NCBI GenBank assembly: GCA_011523845.1
Contig: WTFV01000247.1
Coordinates: 26,143 to 65,651, forward strand
Source of the DNA: Acidobacteriota bacterium
Lineage (GTDB): Bacteria; Acidobacteriota; Vicinamibacteria; Vicinamibacterales; UBA8438
Direction of reading: 5' to 3'
Length of the DNA stretch: 39,509 nucleotides
The position numbers and the translations under genes are program-made. How positions within the stretch are numbered: position 1 is the first letter of the stretch; each line of letters begins with the position of its first letter. The notes under the pieces are model-generated. The model worked only from the letters and a program-made list of their open reading frames with translations. It was not told where the DNA came from and ran no database searches. Positions 7,830 to 14,767 of this stretch are shown here, one piece after another.

Positions 7830-9395
7830 ATGACCAATCACATGCGTTTCGATTCGTTGCTCCGGCGTCGGATGGACCGCCGCGACCTGCTGACCGGGGG
7901 GCTGGCCCTGCTTGGCGTCGGGGCCGCCCGCCGCGCCGCGGGCCGTTCCCTCTTCCAGCCGTCCGCGTTTCCGCTCGGCGTGGCGTCGGGCGATCCGACC
8001 GCCGACGGCGTCGTGCTCTGGACGCGCCTCGCCCTGGATCCGCTGAACGGCGGCGGCATGCCGCCGGAGGACGTGGAGGTGGTCTGGGAGGTGGCGCGTG
8101 ACGAGCGGATGGCCGACGTGGTGCAGCGGGGCGCCACCGTCGCCAGCGTGGCGCTCGGGCACAGCGTCCACGTCGAGGTGGACGGGCTGGAGCCGGCACG
8201 CTGGTACTGGTACCGGTTCCGCAGCGGCGCCGACGAGAGCGCCGTCGGCCGGACGCGCACGCTGCCGGCGGCCGGTGCGCCCGCCGACAGGCTGCGGTTC
8301 GCCTTCGCCTCGTGCCAGCACTACGAGCACGGCTACTACACGGCGTACCGCCACATGGTGGAGGACGACCTGGACCTCGTGTTCCATCTCGGCGACTACA
8401 TCTACGAGTACGAGGGACGCGACGGGTTGCCACGGAAGCACACCGGCGACGAGATCGAGCTGCTCGACGACTACCGCAACCGGTACGCGCTCTATCGAAG
8501 CGACCCGGACCTGCAGGCGGCGCATGCGGCGTTCCCCTGGTTCGTGACGTGGGACGACCACGAGGTGGACAACAACTACGCGAACGACGTCTCGGAAGAG
8601 GAGGGCCTGCCGGCCGAGTTGCTTCTCCGGCGTCGCGCCGCGGCGTATCAGGCCTACTACGAGCACATGCCGCTGCGCCGGACATCGTTGCCGAGCGGTC
8701 CCGACCTGCAGCTCTACCGTGCTTTCGCCTGGGGCGACCTCGCGTCGTTCCACGTGCTCGACACGCGGCAGTACCGCACCGATCAGCCCTGCGGGGACCG
8801 TCGCGGCGTGGTTTGCGACGGTATCTACGACCCGGCCGCGACCCTGCTCGGCGAGGAGCAGGAGCGGTGGCTGATGGAGGGGCTCGATCGATCGACGGCG
8901 CGGTGGAACGTCATTCCCCAGCAGATCATGATGGCCCGCGTCGACTACACGCCCGGCGACGGCGAGTCCTACGGCCTGGACGTCTGGTCAGGCTACGAGG
9001 TGGCGCGCCGCCGGCTGATGGAGTTCCTCGCGACGCGGCAGCCCGCCAATCCGATCGTCCTGACCGGCGACATCCACAGCAACTGGGTCGCGGACCTCAA
9101 GGTGGACTACGGCGATGCGGCCGCGCCGGTGGTCGGCACCGAGTTCGTCGGCACGTCCATCAGCTCCAGCGGCGACGGCGCCGATACGCGCGACTCCACG
9201 GCCGCCCTGCTCGCCGAGAACCCCTGGATCCGGTTCTACAACGCCCAGCGCGGCTACGTGCGCTGCGAGCTGACCCCGGAGCGGTGTCGGGCCGACTACC
9301 AGGTCCTGGAGTACGTCACCCGGCCCGGCAGCCCGATCTCGACCCGCGCGGCGTTCGTCGTCGAGAACGGTCGCCCGGGCGCGCAGCGGCTCTGA
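7830..9395 (+). CDS. phoD: PhoD-family alkaline phosphatase/phosphodiesterase
   Basis: A 521-residue exported metallo-phosphoesterase, expected to cleave phosphate mono- or diesters in the periplasm or outside the cell. A twin-arginine signal (RRRMDRRDLLTGGLALLGV) lies at residues 12-30. The N-terminal PhoD domain starts FPLGVASGDPTADGVVLWTRL. The catalytic core shows FASCQHYEHGYY, DLVFHLGDYIYEYEG, FVTWDDHEVDNNY and VLTGDIHSNW, the metal-binding Asp, Asn and His set of the family (Ca and Fe in characterised PhoD). The start has GGAGG 6 nt upstream. Length is normal. No Pho box was recognised. Confidence 0.94.
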   Translation: MTNHMRFDSLLRRRMDRRDLLTGGLALLGVGAARRAAGRSLFQPSAFPLGVASGDPTADGVVLWTRLALDPLNGGGMPPEDVEVVWEVARDERMADVVQRGATVASVALGHSVHVEVDGLEPARWYWYRFRSGADESAVGRTRTLPAAGAPADRLRFAFASCQHYEHGYYTAYRHMVEDDLDLVFHLGDYIYEYEGRDGLPRKHTGDEIELLDDYRNRYALYRSDPDLQAAHAAFPWFVTWDDHEVDNNYANDVSEEEGLPAELLLRRRAAAYQAYYEHMPLRRTSLPSGPDLQLYRAFAWGDLASFHVLDTRQYRTDQPCGDRRGVVCDGIYDPAATLLGEEQERWLMEGLDRSTARWNVIPQQIMMARVDYTPGDGESYGLDVWSGYEVARRRLMEFLATRQPANPIVLTGDIHSNWVADLKVDYGDAAAPVVGTEFVGTSISSSGDGADTRDSTAALLAENPWIRFYNAQRGYVRCELTPERCRADYQVLEYVTRPGSPISTRAAFVVENGRPGAQRL

Positions 9396-9432
9396 CCTCG
9401 GACGGACAGGCTGCGTCGAACCACTTCGGGGG

Positions 9433-9531
9433 TTCCTGAACGCCTGCCACGAGGGCAACTACTCGATGGCCAGCTCGCTGATCGGCGCCGAGGCCGTGCG
9501 GGCGGCGGTGGAGGACGACGACGGGCAGTAG
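9433..9531 (+). pseudogene. C-terminal remnant of a hypothetical-protein family
   Basis: The plus strand reads FLNACHEGNYSMASSLIGA then EAVRAAVEDDDGQ and a stop at 9529-9531. The segment (N/Y)ACHEGNYS...L.GAR is the usual C-terminal end of a large secreted hypothetical family I associate with acidobacterial genomes. Nothing upstream in this frame belongs to it: phoD ends only 37 bp before. It looks like the last ~33 codons left after deletion of the rest. The family link is from memory of its C-terminal pattern. Confidence 0.5.
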
Positions 9532-9555
9532 GGGGGTCTCGCCGCCCGACAGTCG

Positions 9556-10905
9556 TCAATCGACCGGCTCGATGCGCAGCAGGGCGGCCGCGCCGCGCTC
9601 GGGGTCGCGGCCCAGGAAGCTGCCGCCGGTCAGCACGTAGAGCAGGCCGTCGGGGCCCTGGTCCACGTCGCGGATGCGCTGCCGAAGGTCGGCGAGCAGC
9701 CATTCCCGGCGCTCCTCCATGCCCTGCCGGTTCAGCTCGATGCGCTCGAGGTGGCCGGTGCGATCGACGCGGCCGGTCATCAGCGAGCCGGCGAAGAGAT
9801 CGCCGCGCCAGGCGGGGAAGCGGTCGCCGCGGTAGAACACGAGACCGGAGGGGGCGATGGAGGGGATCCAGATGATCTCCGGCTGCTCCATGTTCTCCTG
9901 CCAGGGCCGCTCCGTCACGCGCGGGCCGTAGTACTCGCGCGAGTAGGACACCACGGGCCAGCCGTAGTTGCGGCCGGGCAGGATGAGGTTGACCTCGTCG
10001 CCCCCCATCGGCGCGTGCTCGCTCGCCCACACCGCGCCCGTCTCCGGGTGGATGGCCAGGCCCATCGGGTTGCGGTGGCCGAGGGAGAACACCTCGGGCT
10101 GCGCCCCGTCCTGATTGACGAACGGGTTGTCGTCCGGCACCGAACCGTCGTCCCGCAGACGCAGCACCTTGCCGACGTGGCTCGCCGGGTCCTGCGCCAG
10201 CGGGCGCCGCCCGCCGAAGGCGCCACCCACCGTCATGTAGAGCGTTCCGTCCGGGCCGAACGCCAGACGCGATGCGCCGCCGTTCATCTCCGCGTCGGCG
10301 ACGAACACGTCGCGGACCTCGGACAGCGCCGTTCCCTCGAAGCGCCCTCTGGCGAGCGCCACCGTCGAGCCGGTCGGCGTCGGCTTGGAGTAGGTCAGGT
10401 AGACCAGCCGGTTCTGCGAGAAGTCCGGGTGCACCGCGACGTCCATCAGGCCTTCGAGCTGCCCCTGGAGCGAGACGTCGGGGATGCCCGCGATCGGGGT
10501 CGGGTCGAGCACGCCGTCGCGGATCCGCCGCAACGAGCCGAGGCGCTCGGTGACCAGCACGCTGCCGTCCGGCAGGAACGCGAAGCCCCAGGGGTAGGTC
10601 AGCCCGTCGGTGACCATCGAGACACGGATTCGCTGGCGCTGGGCGGTGTCGTAGACCACCGGCTCCTCGGGCAGCGGCACCCCGGGAATCCCGTCCGCTG
10701 CGAAGGGTTCCGGCTCGGGCGGTTGCTCGGCCGGTCGTGCGTCGGCCTGCTGTGTGGACTGCGGCTCGGCGGCTTGCGCATCGGTCTGCCGAGCGGCCTC
10801 CGATGCGCCGGCCGGTGGCGGGCCGGGCCGCTGCGCGGCAGATGCGGCCATCGAGAGCAACGCGAGCGTCGCGACGGTCGGGAACAAGGCGGCGGGGCGA
10901 TTCAT
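9556..10905 (-). CDS. PQQ-dependent sugar dehydrogenase-like protein, secreted
   Basis: A 449-residue six-bladed propeller of the soluble aldose sugar/sorbosone dehydrogenase type, which oxidises sugars with PQQ in the periplasm. A signal peptide (MNRPAALFPTVATLALLSMA) is followed by a Pro/Ala/Gln-rich linker to about residue 70. Family motifs include LTYPWGFAFLPDGSVLVTER, GLMDVAVHPDF, GKVLRLRDDG, SLGHRNPMGLAIHPETG, WASEHAPMGGDEVNLI and GRNYGWPVVSY. The ATG at 10905 begins the signal peptide and has GGAGGA 7 nt upstream. The dehydrogenase activity is inferred; some relatives are not catalytic. Confidence 0.88.
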   Translation of the reverse strand: MNRPAALFPTVATLALLSMAASAAQRPGPPPAGASEAARQTDAQAAEPQSTQQADARPAEQPPEPEPFAADGIPGVPLPEEPVVYDTAQRQRIRVSMVTDGLTYPWGFAFLPDGSVLVTERLGSLRRIRDGVLDPTPIAGIPDVSLQGQLEGLMDVAVHPDFSQNRLVYLTYSKPTPTGSTVALARGRFEGTALSEVRDVFVADAEMNGGASRLAFGPDGTLYMTVGGAFGGRRPLAQDPASHVGKVLRLRDDGSVPDDNPFVNQDGAQPEVFSLGHRNPMGLAIHPETGAVWASEHAPMGGDEVNLILPGRNYGWPVVSYSREYYGPRVTERPWQENMEQPEIIWIPSIAPSGLVFYRGDRFPAWRGDLFAGSLMTGRVDRTGHLERIELNRQGMEERREWLLADLRQRIRDVDQGPDGLLYVLTGGSFLGRDPERGAAALLRIEPVD

Positions 10906-10936
10906 GACAGTCCTCCGGGAAGACGAGAGCCTCAGC

Positions 10937-11436
10937 CTACACCCGCCGCGGCCCGCCGCCAACGACGTCTCGCGCCGCGTCCGGCGACAGGATCGGAACG
11001 GGAAACGCAGGAGCGAGGGAGAGCAGGGCGTCGTCGCCCGTGATCAGGGCGTCGGCCCCGCCTGCCAGCGCCAGCTCCAGGAACGCGCGGTCGAAGGGGT
11101 CCCGACAATGCGGTCTGTCTGGTTGCTCCGACACGGCGACCGTCTCGCACCAGGGGAAATAGTCGGCCAGCAGGTCGTCGCGCTCGTCGGCGGTCAGACG
11201 GAACTTCGGATAGATAGGACAACACGCGGATCAGCTCACGAGTGGTGTCGCCGCTCGCCAACGGAACGACGGCTCGAAGCGTCCATCCGGCGCATCGCTC
11301 GTGAGGTGTCGCCGCTCGCCAACGGAACGACGACTCCGGACCGCCACGCCTCGCGCAGCCAAAAGATCCGGCTCGCGGGGAACAGCAGCGCCGACACCAG
11401 CACGTCGGTGTCGAGGACCACGCGCGGAACGGTCAT
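10937..11436 (-). pseudogene. PIN-family toxin gene broken by two small duplications
   Basis: The start is sound: ATG 11436 directly follows the antitoxin TGA, with GGAGG upstream, and encodes MTVPRVVLDTDVLVSALLFP with the first PIN acid. The frame is then lost. A 28-bp segment (11305-11332) is repeated at 11244-11271, adding 61 bp; translation continues one frame over with ASGDTTRELIRVLSY. A second lesion, TATC duplicated at 11209-11216, adds 4 bp and shifts the frame again into CRDPFDRAFLELALAGGADA and LITGDDALL, the C-terminal half of the domain. Removing 61 + 4 bp leaves 435 bp, an uninterrupted 144-residue PIN protein. The gene is therefore recently inactivated, while its antitoxin is intact. 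Confidence 0.9.
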
Positions 11437-11667
11437 TCATTCCTCCGGCCTCCGGCGGGCCCAGGCCACGGCATCCACCACGTCCGATTCGGACAGGCCC
11501 ATCTGCGCCATCTTCGCGCGCACGGCGTCCGCACGGCTGATGCGCATGGGCGTCAGCACGATGCGTCCGTCTTCCGCGGCGACGTCGAAGTACAGGATCC
11601 CCGGAAAGTTGGAAATCACCTTCCTGGGAAGCGTCAACTGGTTCTTGGAAGTGAGCTTTGCGAGCAT
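11437..11667 (-). CDS. AbrB/MazE-type antitoxin
   Basis: A 76-residue protein with an N-terminal swapped-hairpin DNA-binding motif (MLAKLTSKNQLTLPRKVIS) and the middle segment FDVAAEDGRIVLTPM typical of AbrB-like antitoxins. The C-terminal helix (SESDVVDAVAWARRR) would wrap the toxin. Its TGA directly abuts the ATG of the PIN toxin, as expected for a two-gene toxin-antitoxin operon. The ATG at 11667 is preferred because the motif starts there; neither it nor ATG 11703 has a good ribosome binding site. With its toxin frameshifted it is probably an orphan, though it could still repress its promoter. Confidence 0.85.
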   Translation of the reverse strand: MLAKLTSKNQLTLPRKVISNFPGILYFDVAAEDGRIVLTPMRISRADAVRAKMAQMGLSESDVVDAVAWARRRPEE

Positions 11668-11778
11668 GTCGATTGAAGGAAAGTAAGGAAAAAAAGGAAG
11701 CATTGCATCATGGGCGCGGTGCGTAGAGACGTGTCGGGTGGAACCAGCGGATTCACCCCGGCGGCCGGTGGGCTCTGG

Positions 11779-12213
11779 TCAGTCACGTGATCCGGCCGTG
11801 TCTTCCCGGCCGATCATCACCTCGGTCGCCTTGACGATGGCGGTCGCCTCGTCGCCCCGCCGGAGTCCCAGCTCGTCGACCGCGTCGCGGGTGATGACGG
11901 CCGTGAGTTGCTGGTCGCCGATGCGCAGCCGGACCTGCGCGAGAAGCCCCTCCCGCCGCACCTCCTCGACGATGCCGCGCAGCCGGTTGCGGCCGCTGAG
12001 CGACACCAGGACGCCGCCCCTCCCGCTTCGCCGGCTGCCGCCGGGCAGGGTGCCGCGGGCGGCCAGCAGCCGCGCGACCTCCTGGTCCGAGATGCGGTAG
12101 TGCCCGCCGTCGGTTCGCGACGTGCGGACGCTCCCCTTGTAGATCCACTGCTTGAGGGTGGAGTAGCCCACCCCGAGTCGCCCGGCCGCCTCCCGCACCG
12201 TGAGGAACGCCAT
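11779..12213 (-). CDS. HTH protein with C-terminal TOBE (molybdate-binding-type) domain
   Basis: A 144-residue protein. Residues 1-55 form an excisionase/MerR-like helix-turn-helix (FLTVREAAGRLGVGYSTLKQ, then GGHYRISDQEVARLL). Residues 65-135 form a TOBE/Mop domain (SGRNRLRGIVEEVRREGLLAQ, ending RRGDEATAIVKATEVMIG), which binds molybdate or tungstate in ModE and Mop proteins. It is plausibly a molybdate-sensing regulator. The window has two molybdoenzyme systems (SoxCD and the two-subunit hydroxylase at 26.8-29.5 kb), which fits, but no target operator was identified. The ATG opens directly on the HTH. A weak -10-like TACACT lies 25 nt upstream. Confidence 0.85.
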   Translation of the reverse strand: MAFLTVREAAGRLGVGYSTLKQWIYKGSVRTSRTDGGHYRISDQEVARLLAARGTLPGGSRRSGRGGVLVSLSGRNRLRGIVEEVRREGLLAQVRLRIGDQQLTAVITRDAVDELGLRRGDEATAIVKATEVMIGREDTAGSRD

Positions 12214-12406
12214 GTCTTGCGTCCGAAGACGCGTGGGCAGTGTATTCTCGAAGGCGGAAGCGGCACCACCCGAACCGGGGTGACCAACGGTCGGGTGGCA
12301 CTCGTCGGTGCACGGGCATTGGCTGCTGGTCCGGCTGCCCCGCCGCCGGCAGGCGCCGCCCCGCCGTCGGCGGGGCGCGCCGGTCGGATCCGCCGCAGCC
12401 ACCCCC

Positions 12407-13219
12407 TCAGCCGGGAAGGCCGAGCAGCGCCGGCAGCTCCGCGATGGAGGCGATTGCCGCGTCGGGGGCGCGGTCCGGTCCGGCGAGATCCGAGTCGCGG
12501 TACTTGCCGGTCCGCACCAGTACCCCCCGCGCGCCGGCCGCCATGGCGCCGCGCACGTCGCTGGTGATGTCGTCCCCGACGACGACGAGGTCGGCCGGCG
12601 ACAGCCCCATCGCATCGGCCGCGCTCCCGAAGAACGCTTCGCTCGGCTTGCCGGCGACCGTCGCCGGCTGCCCCGTCGCGTACTCGAGCGCCGCCACGAA
12701 CGGTCCCGCGTCGAGGGTCAGGCCGTCGGCGGTCCGCCAGTAGCGATTCTTCTGCATGGCCACCAGGCGCGCGCCCGCCTGCACCTGCCGGAAGGCGCGG
12801 TTGAGCCGCTCGAAGGTCCAGCCCGTGCCGAGGTCCCCGACGACGACGGCTTCCGGCGCCTGGTCGTCGGCGTCGAAGTCGGCGAACTCCTCGAGCGTGT
12901 CGCCGGCCATGTGGAAGGCGGCCCGGCGGATGCCCTGCGCGGCCAGCCACGCCGCGGCGGCGCGCGGCGCCGTGACGATGTCCGCCGCCTCCGCCTCGAT
13001 GCCGAGGACCGCGAGTTGCTCGACGAGCGCCCTCCGTGGGCGCCGTGTCGTGTTGGTGGCGAAGCGCAGCGGGAGGCCGGCCCCGCGGATGGCGTCGACC
13101 GCCTCGCGGGCGCCGGGAATCAGGCGGCCCGCGGTGTAGACGGTCCCGTCGAGATCGAGCAGCACGCCCCGCGCGCCGGACAGCCGCTCCTGGCTTGTGC
13201 GCCGCGACGGTCGGTTCAT
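12407..13219 (-). CDS. HAD-superfamily phosphatase, NagD/LHPP-like (class IIA)
   Basis: A 270-residue hydrolase. HAD motifs are all present: motif I LLDLDGTVYTAG, motif II FATNTTRRPR, the Lys of motif III in AGKPSEAFF, and motif IV VVVGDDITSDVRGA. The cap lies between motifs II and III, the class IIA layout, and the sequence resembles LHPP (phospholysine/phosphohistidine phosphatase) and NagD. The substrate is unknown. The ATG start has GAGGA almost touching it, so the exact start is uncertain. It stands alone on its strand; a GC-rich hairpin without a U-run lies between it and the TOBE gene (about 12353-12381). Confidence 0.87.
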   Translation of the reverse strand: MNRPSRRTSQERLSGARGVLLDLDGTVYTAGRLIPGAREAVDAIRGAGLPLRFATNTTRRPRRALVEQLAVLGIEAEAADIVTAPRAAAAWLAAQGIRRAAFHMAGDTLEEFADFDADDQAPEAVVVGDLGTGWTFERLNRAFRQVQAGARLVAMQKNRYWRTADGLTLDAGPFVAALEYATGQPATVAGKPSEAFFGSAADAMGLSPADLVVVGDDITSDVRGAMAAGARGVLVRTGKYRDSDLAGPDRAPDAAIASIAELPALLGLPG

Positions 13220-13467
13220 TCCTCGCAAGTATCTCCGAACACGAATTGCCACGGCGAAGGCAGCCAATGGAGGGCGGGCGGCCACACGCGGGCGCGCGCG
13301 AACGCTCTGCCAAGGCAGCCACTCAATGGACGGCGTGCTTGGAGGTGATCCGATATGCCGTGACGGGCAGCGACCGCGGGCGCGCCAGCGGAGCAACAAG
13401 GCTACCCTCTCCCGCGGCGTCGCGGGGACTGCCGGTCGAGAGTCAGGCGTCATCGCTTCCGGTCGAG
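13220..13467. other. Intergenic region upstream of HAD phosphatase
   Basis: I see no coding region, terminator-like hairpin with a U-run, or strong promoter in these 248 bp. They separate the macro/nucleotidyltransferase unit from the HAD gene on the same strand. Confidence 0.45.
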
Positions 13468-13887
13468 TCACCGCTCTCGCGGCATCACCGGCAAGTCGAC
13501 CTCTCCGACCGGCAGCGTGACGGACGCCGCCAGGTCGACCCCCGCCTCGCGCCAGGCGCCCGTTGGCGTGTCCCGGTACCGGGCCGCCTCGGCGATGCGG
13601 ACGTCGAAGCGCACGCCTCCGTGCTCCAGGACCAGCGCGACCAGATCCCAGTGATCGTCGAGTCGCCGCCACGGATAGTCCACGACGTGCTCGCGAGCCG
13701 CCCGAAGCAGCGCCGGAACGTGCTCGCCGGCGATAAAGAGCTCGATGTCGCGAACGGGCCGCGCGGCGCCGTGCGCCACGTCCGCGACGTCGCCGGTCAT
13801 CTGATAGGGAATGCCGCATCCGCGCAGCAGACCGTCCATCCAGCGCAGAGCGGCGGCCTGTGGTTCGCTCACGCGGGCTGGATTCAT
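13468..13887 (-). CDS. Nucleotidyltransferase-like protein (MazG-related type)
   Basis: A 139-residue protein. The motif YQMTGDVADVAHGAARPVRD followed by IELFI resembles the GD/DxD core of small nucleotidyltransferases, and VRFDVRIAEAARY would carry the later acid. The family is often labelled MazG-related or nucleotidyltransferase-like; its substrate is unknown. Relatives usually continue after the PVMP motif with a Lys-rich helix, whereas this one ends at LPVMPRER, so it may lack about 20 residues. Its ATG overlaps the macro-domain stop as ATGA, so the two are translated together. Confidence 0.65.
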   Translation of the reverse strand: MNPARVSEPQAAALRWMDGLLRGCGIPYQMTGDVADVAHGAARPVRDIELFIAGEHVPALLRAAREHVVDYPWRRLDDHWDLVALVLEHGGVRFDVRIAEAARYRDTPTGAWREAGVDLAASVTLPVGEVDLPVMPRER

Positions 13888-14423
13888 GGGTCGAGCGGGC
13901 CGGACGCCCGCTGGACGGCGAGCGCACGTTCGAACGCCGCCCGCACCCGCGGCTCGAAGCAGACGAAGTCGACACGCTCGATGGAGGGCGCGCCGGCCAG
14001 CGCCTGCGCCACGGTCCGGACCGCAACCTCCGCCGCCTGCTCCGGCGGGTATCCGTAGACGCCGCAACTGATCGCCGGGAAGGCGAGGGTGCGCAGGCCG
14101 TGCTCGCGGGCCAGCTCGATGCCCCGTCGATAGCAGCCCGCCAACAGCTCCGGCTCGCCTTTCGATCCCCCGCGCCAGACCGGGCCGACGGCGTGAATCA
14201 CGTGGCGCGCCGGCAGGTCGTGGCCGCCGGTGATCTTCGCGTCGCCGGTCGGGCACCCGCCCAGCGTGCGGCATTCGGCCAGGAGTCCTGGGCCGGCCGC
14301 GCGGTGGATCGCGCCGTCCACGCCCCCGCCCCCGAGCAGGCTCGTGTTGGCCGCGTTGACGATGGCGTCGACGGCCAGCGTCGTGATGTCGGCGGTGGTG
14401 ACGCGCAGGCGCTCGCGGGACAT
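13884..14423 (-). CDS. Macro-domain protein, YmdB-like ADP-ribose hydrolase
   Basis: A 179-residue macro domain. Signatures are VDAIVNAANTSLLGGGGVDG and AIHRAAG (ADP-ribose pocket), CPTGDAKITGGHDLPARHVI with HAVGP, and FPAISCGVYGYP (phosphate loop). Characterised relatives remove ADP-ribose or the acetyl group of O-acetyl-ADP-ribose. It is divergent from the SelW-like gene across 66 bp, where TATACT (minus strand, 14468-14463) is a possible -10, and is coupled by ATGA overlap to the nucleotidyltransferase-like gene. The pairing of a macro domain with a nucleotidyltransferase suggests nucleotide-modification chemistry, but that is inference. Confidence 0.9.
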   Translation of the reverse strand: MSRERLRVTTADITTLAVDAIVNAANTSLLGGGGVDGAIHRAAGPGLLAECRTLGGCPTGDAKITGGHDLPARHVIHAVGPVWRGGSKGEPELLAGCYRRGIELAREHGLRTLAFPAISCGVYGYPPEQAAEVAVRTVAQALAGAPSIERVDFVCFEPRVRAAFERALAVQRASGPLDP

Positions 14424-14436
14424 GGGTCGCTCGGGG

Positions 14437-14465
14437 TTCACGCGGATGGGCGCAACGAGTAGAGT
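14437..14465 (+). promoter_or_regulatory. Predicted promoter of selW-soxC-soxD
   Basis: TTCACG (14437-14442) and TAGAGT (14460-14465) are 17 bp apart. Transcription would begin near 14472, leaving a short leader that contains the GGAGGTAAGGAG ribosome binding region of the SelW-like gene. Confidence 0.45.
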
Positions 14466-14489
14466 ATACGGAGGTAAGGAGTCGCGCCG

Positions 14490-14720
14490 ATGAAGCTGTC
14501 GATCACGTACTGCACCCGTTGAAAGTACCTTCCCAGGGCCTCCAGTCTGGCGGCCGAAATCAAGGGCGCGCTCGGTCTCGAGACCGAGCTGATAGAGGGA
14601 ACCAACGGGATATTCGACGTCGTCGCGGACGGCAGGATGATCTTCTCGAAGCACGCCGAGCAGCGGTTTCCCGAGTCGGACGAGATCATCTCCGCCCTGC
14701 GCGCCCTGAGCGCCGCGTAG
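14490..14720 (+). CDS. SelW-like Rdx-family selenoprotein with in-frame UGA
   Basis: A 76-residue protein if the TGA at 14520-14522 is read as selenocysteine. The N-terminus is MKLSITYCTRU, then KYLPRASSLAAEIKGALG, LETELIEGTNGIFDVVADG and RMIFSKHAEQRFPESDEI. This matches the Rdx family (SelW/SelT/SelH): CxxC or CxxU after the first strand, then YLPRA, EGxxGxFxV and FxKHxxxRFPE. Sec falls at residue 11, exactly the second redox position (Cys8-x-x-Sec11). No other stop interrupts the frame, and the family pattern continues unbroken after it, unlike a decayed gene. AAGGAG lies 8 nt before ATG. It is 47 bp upstream of soxC, likely in one operon. Function in bacteria is unproven; thiol redox chemistry is assumed. 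Confidence 0.85.
14537..14555 (+). promoter_or_regulatory. Candidate bacterial SECIS hairpin of the SelW-like gene
   Basis: GGCC (14537-14540) pairs with GGCC (14552-14555), and CCA (14542-14544) with UGG (14548-14550), leaving an apical GUC loop. The loop G lies 23 nt after the UGA, the position range of known bacterial SECIS loops, which carry a G in the apex. The stem is short and imperfect, so this is suggestive only. Confidence 0.5.
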
Positions 14721-14767
14721 GGTTCGACGTCGCCGGTTCGGTCTGTGTCTCACCGGGGGGAGAGCCC

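Noticed and set aside
11779..12615. 278-residue version of the TOBE regulator
   Set aside because: Residues before MAFLTV are Arg/Pro/Ser-rich shadow sequence overlapping the intergenic region; the HTH starts at 12213.
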